A stretch of DNA of 23,142 nt from CAZTPJ01 sp964614515 (GTDB lineage: Bacteria > Planctomycetota > Phycisphaerae > Phycisphaerales > UBA1924), in the NCBI GenBank assembly GCA_964614515.1, contig CAZTPJ010000061.1, forward strand, positions 1 to 23,142. Reading direction: 5' to 3'. A program made the position numbers and the translations under genes. This document shows positions 19,125-23,142 of the stretch, in pieces. Each line of letters opens with the position of its first letter. The stretch's first letter is position 1. The notes beneath the pieces are model-generated. The model had not been told where the DNA came from. It saw only the letters and a program-made list of their open reading frames with translations, and ran no database searches.

Positions 19125-20689
19125 GGCTTTTCCTCCTGAGCGGCTGTGGGCGCGTCATCTGTCGGCTGGGTCGTGGCGGGCGAGGTGCGGTCGGTGTGCA
19201 GGTCAAAGGAAAATCGGCTTGGTTCGTCCGGCCCGCGCGTGATGACGCGATACTGCGCATCATCGACGAGCCGCCCGCGAAACGCGTCGGCCACGCCCCG
19301 GTCCTTGACGGTTCCCGAGAGGCTCAGCCGCGCGGTCTGTCCGCTTGACCATGTGCCGGTGGTGTAGCGCCGATCCTTGGGCGTGAACGACACCCACGGC
19401 GACATGGCCCCTTGCACATCATCGAGCAGCGCTTCGCGAGGATCCGGCGATTGATCATTGAGCCGCGTCAGGTGCGCGAGCCAGTCGATGTCCGGCTCGC
19501 CCCACGCGCGGAGGTGTTTGAGCCGCGCATCTTCGGTCAAGAATTCCCGGTACTGCGCATCGAGCCGCCCGAGCGTCTCGCGCGCGGCTTTGAGGTCCGC
19601 GTCGACTCGACCGAGTTGGATCGACGCCACCACGCGAATCGAGCCAAAGATCAGAATCGCGCCGAGAATCCCCACCATCACCATCTGACGCCTGGCCGCC
19701 ATGCGATCCGGCGCCTTGCGCGGGTGCGCGAAGTCAAACGTCGGCTCGGTCAACTCCGATTCCACAAGCAGCGCCGCCAGCGGCGCGGCCACGAGTCGAT
19801 CCGATTCCGGCATCTCCTCGGGATACTCAACCACATCGCTCGTCTGCGCATCACGCTCGGGAATCTCAAGACCCGCCGCGCATCGACGAGCGATCAACTC
19901 GGCGATCGGACCTCGCCCGACGGTCGCCACGGCCTCAACCTCGCCCGACTCGGGCGCGACGCGATAACTCATCCACGTTCGCTTCGCCTCAATCGCCAGG
20001 CGATCCGCGAACTCGTTGATGCGCGACGCATCCGAACAGTCCTTGGGCAGGCCGATGTCCACCGCTCGCGCAAAGACGAGCCGCCCGTCGTGCACGATCA
20101 CAAACTCCGAAGACTCCAACCCCGGCGAAATGCCCATCACCGGTCCGTTACGCAGGCGAGAGGATTCGGACAGCATGGCCGACGCCCCGGCCGCACGCAG
20201 ACCAATCCGCGCGATCTTGCGCCCCAATGCGTCGCTGACCTCGCGCACCCAGCGCAGGCGGTCGCCCGGCAGTGCGCCGGCGAGCACGGCCACGCCAGGG
20301 GCGTCGGAACCAGCCTCGCGCCCAAGTCGCACGTAATCAATCGCCGAACCTTCCATGGCCACCGCGAGTTGTTTGGCCATCTGGATGCGAACCATCCCGC
20401 CCAGATCACCCTCATCGACATCCGCCCCGGCCGGAAGCACCAGTCGCTTGAGCACGACTTCGCCGCGACGGATCGCCATGACGAAGGAGCCCTTCGGCAG
20501 GCCCGCCTCGGCAAGCGCGGAGGTGATCCACTTGCCCATGTCCAGCGCCTGCGCGGGATCAACCGTGGCCGGGCGCGTCGCAGACACCCAGCGGCGCACC
20601 TGGACCTTGCTGCCTTCGACGACTGCCTCAAGCGCGAAGAGTCTGTCGCCGTCGAGTTCCAATACGAGCCGCACACCCCTGCTCTTCAT
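19121..20689 (-). CDS. gspL: GspL/PilM-PilN-like inner-membrane assembly protein
   Basis: A 522-residue protein with the GspL layout. The cytoplasmic actin-like domain (about 1-312) includes VRLVLELDGDRLFALEA and the second lobe around FVIVHDGRLVFARAVDIG. One membrane helix lies at about 336-358 (MVMVGILGAILIFGSIRVV). A coiled coil (about 362-385) and a small periplasmic ferredoxin-like domain (about 400-500, LSLSGTVKDRGVADAFRGRL) follow, then a Thr/Pro-rich tail. GspL recruits the GspE ATPase on the cytoplasmic side and pairs with GspM. I chose ATG 20689 because AAGGAGG is six bases upstream and the ATG overlaps the gspK stop as ATGA; an in-frame ATG at 20713 is less good. The actin-like domain is closer in style to PilM, but the pseudopilin neighbours favour T2SS. 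Confidence 0.8.
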   Translation of the reverse strand: MKSRGVRLVLELDGDRLFALEAVVEGSKVQVRRWVSATRPATVDPAQALDMGKWITSALAEAGLPKGSFVMAIRRGEVVLKRLVLPAGADVDEGDLGGMVRIQMAKQLAVAMEGSAIDYVRLGREAGSDAPGVAVLAGALPGDRLRWVREVSDALGRKIARIGLRAAGASAMLSESSRLRNGPVMGISPGLESSEFVIVHDGRLVFARAVDIGLPKDCSDASRINEFADRLAIEAKRTWMSYRVAPESGEVEAVATVGRGPIAELIARRCAAGLEIPERDAQTSDVVEYPEEMPESDRLVAAPLAALLVESELTEPTFDFAHPRKAPDRMAARRQMVMVGILGAILIFGSIRVVASIQLGRVDADLKAARETLGRLDAQYREFLTEDARLKHLRAWGEPDIDWLAHLTRLNDQSPDPREALLDDVQGAMSPWVSFTPKDRRYTTGTWSSGQTARLSLSGTVKDRGVADAFRGRLVDDAQYRVITRGPDEPSRFSFDLHTDRTSPATTQPTDDAPTAAQEEKP

Positions 20690-22269
20690 CGCCGACCTCC
20701 TTGCGATGTCCAACGTCCATGTCGTCGATCCTGTCCTGCGGGCGGCACGGCCGACTCCGCCGGATCCTCCGTGGGTTCAGCCTCGCGTTCAGGGGGCGGC
20801 GCCGCCGATGGCGGGCGCGATGGTTCGCGAGCGATCGGCTGTCGCGCGGTCGGGCGATCCGGCTCCGGCGCTTCAGGCTCTTCCGGCGGCTCGGGCATCG
20901 GCAAGTCTAGTGGCGCCGCTTCCTCCGGCACGCTCGACCGCCTGAATTCCGTCACCGTCCGCGCAACCTCGAGCATCGTCACATCACGCAGGTACGCGAC
21001 GCGCGGACGCTGCGACGCGATGTCGATGACCACCTCCATCACCATCCGGTCGCGCAGCACTTCATCCCCCGGGGCGACTTCCCAGCCGCCGGACGTGTCG
21101 AGAATTCCCGTCTCAATGCGAGCCCGCCACTGGGCGGATTGCGTCGTCAAGTGGTCCACGGCCTGCTCAAACGCCGCCGGCTCCACCAGGCCCTCGATGA
21201 CAGGCCACGCGACATCCAGCCGCGTTTCCGCATCAAGGCGATCGCGCGTATCCACGATGGCCGTGGCCGACGTCTCGTCAAGTCCCGGCACGCACGCGAG
21301 TACTTCCGGTGAGGCGAGGTTCACGTCGATTCGCCCGATGCGATACGGATCCGCCACGGTCGTGAAGCAATCGAGAATGCCCGTCCAGTCGCTCGGTGGG
21401 ACATTGAACCGTCGAAGCGCGGCCACGATGTCCCCATCGCGCTTGAAACTCGTCCCCTGTCGCATGATGTTCCGCACGCCGTTGGCCACATCCGCGCCGA
21501 ATCGCTTGGTCACGCCCGCTTCAAGATCGTCCGACCATCCGCCCGCGAGGTTCACGCGCAGATCCCCGCGCGATGTGTCGCCCTCCTGCCCGATTCCCGC
21601 CTGAATGTTCGGATCGAAACTGAAGACGGTCAGCCATGAAGCCAGGCCCGAGTCGGGCAAGTCAACGCTCGGCGAGCCGGACACAGGGCCGCGCTCGTCC
21701 GAATCGACGAACTCGATATCGCCCCCCACACCACCGAACAGCATGTCCAGCGTGATGCCTTCGATCGTCGCGAGTTCATCGAGGCTGCCGAACGGGCGTC
21801 GCCGCCGCGCCTCTTCAATTCGTCCGGCGATCTCGGCATCAAGGCCTGGGACTAGCGCGAGCATCGCGGCCGTGGCGCTGTTGACATCGAGTTTGGCGGA
21901 TTCGCTCTCGATGTGGCGCACGCCCGCGGGATCGAGCGGCAGCAGGCGCACGATGCCGCGCACGGGACCATCTTCGCCATAAAGCGTCCATTCGGTGGTG
22001 ATGCGCGGTTCATCGCCGCGCAGGATTGCGTCGCGCTGGCTGGCGAGTTCCGCCATCAGGCCCTGCACGCCGGACCACGCCAGCGCCCGCGCCTGTGTGC
22101 TGCGCAGCGCCGCCGCGTTTGACGCCGCTTCCACACGCGATGCCTCAAGCACCGCCCCGCCGACAACCACCGCCAACGCCACGATCACCAGCACCACAAG
22201 CAACACCGCCCCGCGACGCGTCGCGAGCGATGGCCGACGAACCGTGATGGAATGCCCGTTGCGCATCAC
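20686..22269 (-). CDS. gspK: GspK-type minor pseudopilin with helix-hairpin-helix motifs
   Basis: A 527-residue minor pseudopilin, the likely tip of the pseudopilus with GspI and GspJ. The N-terminus has a basic leader ending TRRG, then the hydrophobic helix AVLLVVLVIVALAVVVGG (21-38). There is no Glu at mature position 5, as is normal for GspK. Two helix-hairpin-helix-like elements follow: LDVNSATAAMLALVPGLD (127-144), with FGSLDELATIEGI after it, and IDVNLASPEVLACVPGLD (314-331). Residues about 446-527 form an unusual Pro/Glu/Arg-rich tail with no similarity I recognise. The start is either GTG 22269 (GGAGG eight bases upstream) or ATG 22266 (11 bases). Both overlap the gspJ stop, so translation is coupled. 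Confidence 0.88.
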   Translation of the reverse strand: MMRNGHSITVRRPSLATRRGAVLLVVLVIVALAVVVGGAVLEASRVEAASNAAALRSTQARALAWSGVQGLMAELASQRDAILRGDEPRITTEWTLYGEDGPVRGIVRLLPLDPAGVRHIESESAKLDVNSATAAMLALVPGLDAEIAGRIEEARRRRPFGSLDELATIEGITLDMLFGGVGGDIEFVDSDERGPVSGSPSVDLPDSGLASWLTVFSFDPNIQAGIGQEGDTSRGDLRVNLAGGWSDDLEAGVTKRFGADVANGVRNIMRQGTSFKRDGDIVAALRRFNVPPSDWTGILDCFTTVADPYRIGRIDVNLASPEVLACVPGLDETSATAIVDTRDRLDAETRLDVAWPVIEGLVEPAAFEQAVDHLTTQSAQWRARIETGILDTSGGWEVAPGDEVLRDRMVMEVVIDIASQRPRVAYLRDVTMLEVARTVTEFRRSSVPEEAAPLDLPMPEPPEEPEAPEPDRPTARQPIAREPSRPPSAAPPPEREAEPTEDPAESAVPPAGQDRRHGRWTSQGGRR

Positions 22270-23132
22270 CGCTCATCCCTCCAGCCTGCGCTTGGCCCAT
22301 CGGGCGCGACGATCACGCGAAGGCGATCCGGCGCACGCACACGCCACTCCGGTTGGTCCCACGCGGCGCTGTCTGCGGAATCATCCGCGCTACCGATCGA
22401 ATCGCCACCGGCGGTCATGCGCGCTTCGTCTTCTTCGGCGAGCCAAGCGTTGAAGGGAGCAACTTGCGAGTCTGTCACATCGGGCAGTGGCGGATCCCCA
22501 CGCCACATCGCGATCTCCACCGCCGCGGGCAGACGCCCGGCCGTGAGACTGTCGAACGAATCGACCCATCCTCGTCCATCAAAGAATCGCACGCGGAACT
22601 TCTCAACGCGCGTCAACACGACCTCGCTTTCGCCTCCACCGTCGCCGGAGAGTCCCGGCCGCCAGCGCCGCATTCGCAGCGTGCCCGCGACTTCGTCATA
22701 GATGACTTCGCAGCCGATGACATCCGGCAGCGCGCCTTGCGCATCGGCATTCATCACGGCCACGCCGCGCGTCAGCAGTTGAAGCCGGTTCGCATCGCCC
22801 GCGATCCCCGCGCCGACCACTTCATCGCCCGCGATCACACCGAGCATGTCGCGCTCGACGCGTTCGAGCAGCGTCGCAGCGCCGCTCGACCACGTCGCCC
22901 ATTCCTCCGCGCGATCGCGCTGCAACCACAGATTCCACAAGAACCCGAACGCGAACCCCGCGAGCATCACGAGCAACCCAACCGACACGATCACCTCAAG
23001 CAGCGTGAAGCCCGCTCTTGGGTAGCACGCTCCTGGGTGGCCCGCCACTCCGTGGCAGGTCCGGGTGGCCTGCCACTCCGTGGCAGGCGCCTCCCTGGTA
23101 AGCGCAAAACGTTGCCATCCCACGCTGTTCAT
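22266..23132 (-). CDS. gspJ: GspJ-like minor pseudopilin with a repeat-derived leader
   Basis: A 288-residue protein with a class-III prepilin signature: RAG/FTLLEVIVSVGLLVM, with predicted prepilin-peptidase cleavage after G41 and Glu at mature position 5 (E46). A hydrophobic helix runs to about residue 65. The globular part has the GspJ-like pattern (LERVERDMLG, LQLLTRGVAV, VIYDEVAGTLRMRRW, VVLTRVEKFRVRFFDGRGW, LPAAVEIAMW). The order J-K-L-M and size support GspJ; GspI or GspH cannot be fully excluded. The leader is 41 residues, much longer than the usual 6-10. Residues 15-36 are encoded by a dispersed repeat (23030-23087). The ATG lies in an ATGA context that would fit overlap with an upstream stop, but the upstream gene is outside the window. 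A shorter start just before the signature is not obvious. Confidence 0.75.
   Translation of the reverse strand: MNSVGWQRFALTREAPATEWQATRTCHGVAGHPGACYPRAGFTLLEVIVSVGLLVMLAGFAFGFLWNLWLQRDRAEEWATWSSGAATLLERVERDMLGVIAGDEVVGAGIAGDANRLQLLTRGVAVMNADAQGALPDVIGCEVIYDEVAGTLRMRRWRPGLSGDGGGESEVVLTRVEKFRVRFFDGRGWVDSFDSLTAGRLPAAVEIAMWRGDPPLPDVTDSQVAPFNAWLAEEDEARMTAGGDSIGSADDSADSAAWDQPEWRVRAPDRLRVIVAPDGPSAGWRDER
23020..23087. repeat. GTGGC-type palindromic repeats inside the gspJ leader
   Basis: Two tandem copies lie at 23030-23059 and 23060-23087, each with GGGTGGCC then GCCACTCCGTGGCAGG. A partial third, GGGTAGCACG, is at 23020-23029. The second copy has a perfect eight-base hairpin, CCTGCCAC-TCC-GTGGCAGG (23069-23087). 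In the first copy the stem has one mismatch. The GGGTGGCnCG core resembles GGGTGGCACG at 1010-1019. In gspJ these bases are translated as part of the leader (peptide motif ATEWQAT). Confidence 0.7.
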
Positions 23133-23142
23133 CGCGAACCCC

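Noticed and set aside
19412..21604. 730-codon open frame on the plus strand opposite gspL and gspK
   Set aside because: It spans the boundary of two well-supported minus-strand genes, has a biased His/Arg/Ser composition and shows no domain.

Overview
The window is GC-rich and every gene I can support lies on the minus strand. The combination of a short TM2 membrane protein, a Tat-exported amine oxidase, sucA-sucB, and a type II secretion (T2SS)-like operon whose secretin is hugely expanded suggests a diderm bacterium, most plausibly a planctomycete (Phycisphaerae-like). This rests on gene style and on 'GTGGC' dispersed repeats; no rRNA or tRNA is present to confirm it.

Reading in the direction of transcription (right to left): 23132-18096 carries T2SS inner-membrane and pseudopilin genes gspJ, gspK, gspL and a gspM-like gene with an extra GspC/PilP-like C-terminal domain. 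They are packed with overlapping stop/start codons. After a 79-base gap with hairpins comes an uninterrupted 11.66 kb gene (18016-6356) for a 3,886-residue secretin. It has a signal peptide, one N0/STN domain, about 41 tandem secretin-N (N1-type) repeats, and a normal-looking C-terminal secretin channel domain. Canonical GspD has N0 plus three such repeats in about 650-700 residues. A small lipoprotein gene (6359-5829) overlaps the secretin stop by ATGA and is a candidate pilotin or accessory factor.

After a 228-base spacer come sucA (5600-2739) and sucB (2707-1379), encoding the E1 and E2 parts of the 2-oxoglutarate dehydrogenase complex. Next are a TM2-domain membrane protein (1241-1026), an intergenic stretch with dispersed repeats and a palindrome, and the 5' part of a flavin amine oxidase gene that leaves the window at base 1.

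The standout is the giant secretin: the same outer-membrane pore head on a periplasmic stem at least ten times longer than usual. If each repeat forms a ring as in known secretins, the stem would be a tunnel on the order of a tenth of a micrometre. Parts of the array (units 8-15 and 33-38) show a two-unit alternation, so part of it may have grown by duplication of pairs. The ATPase, platform protein, major pseudopilin and prepilin peptidase (GspE, F, G, O) are not in the window; some may lie upstream, beyond the right edge.
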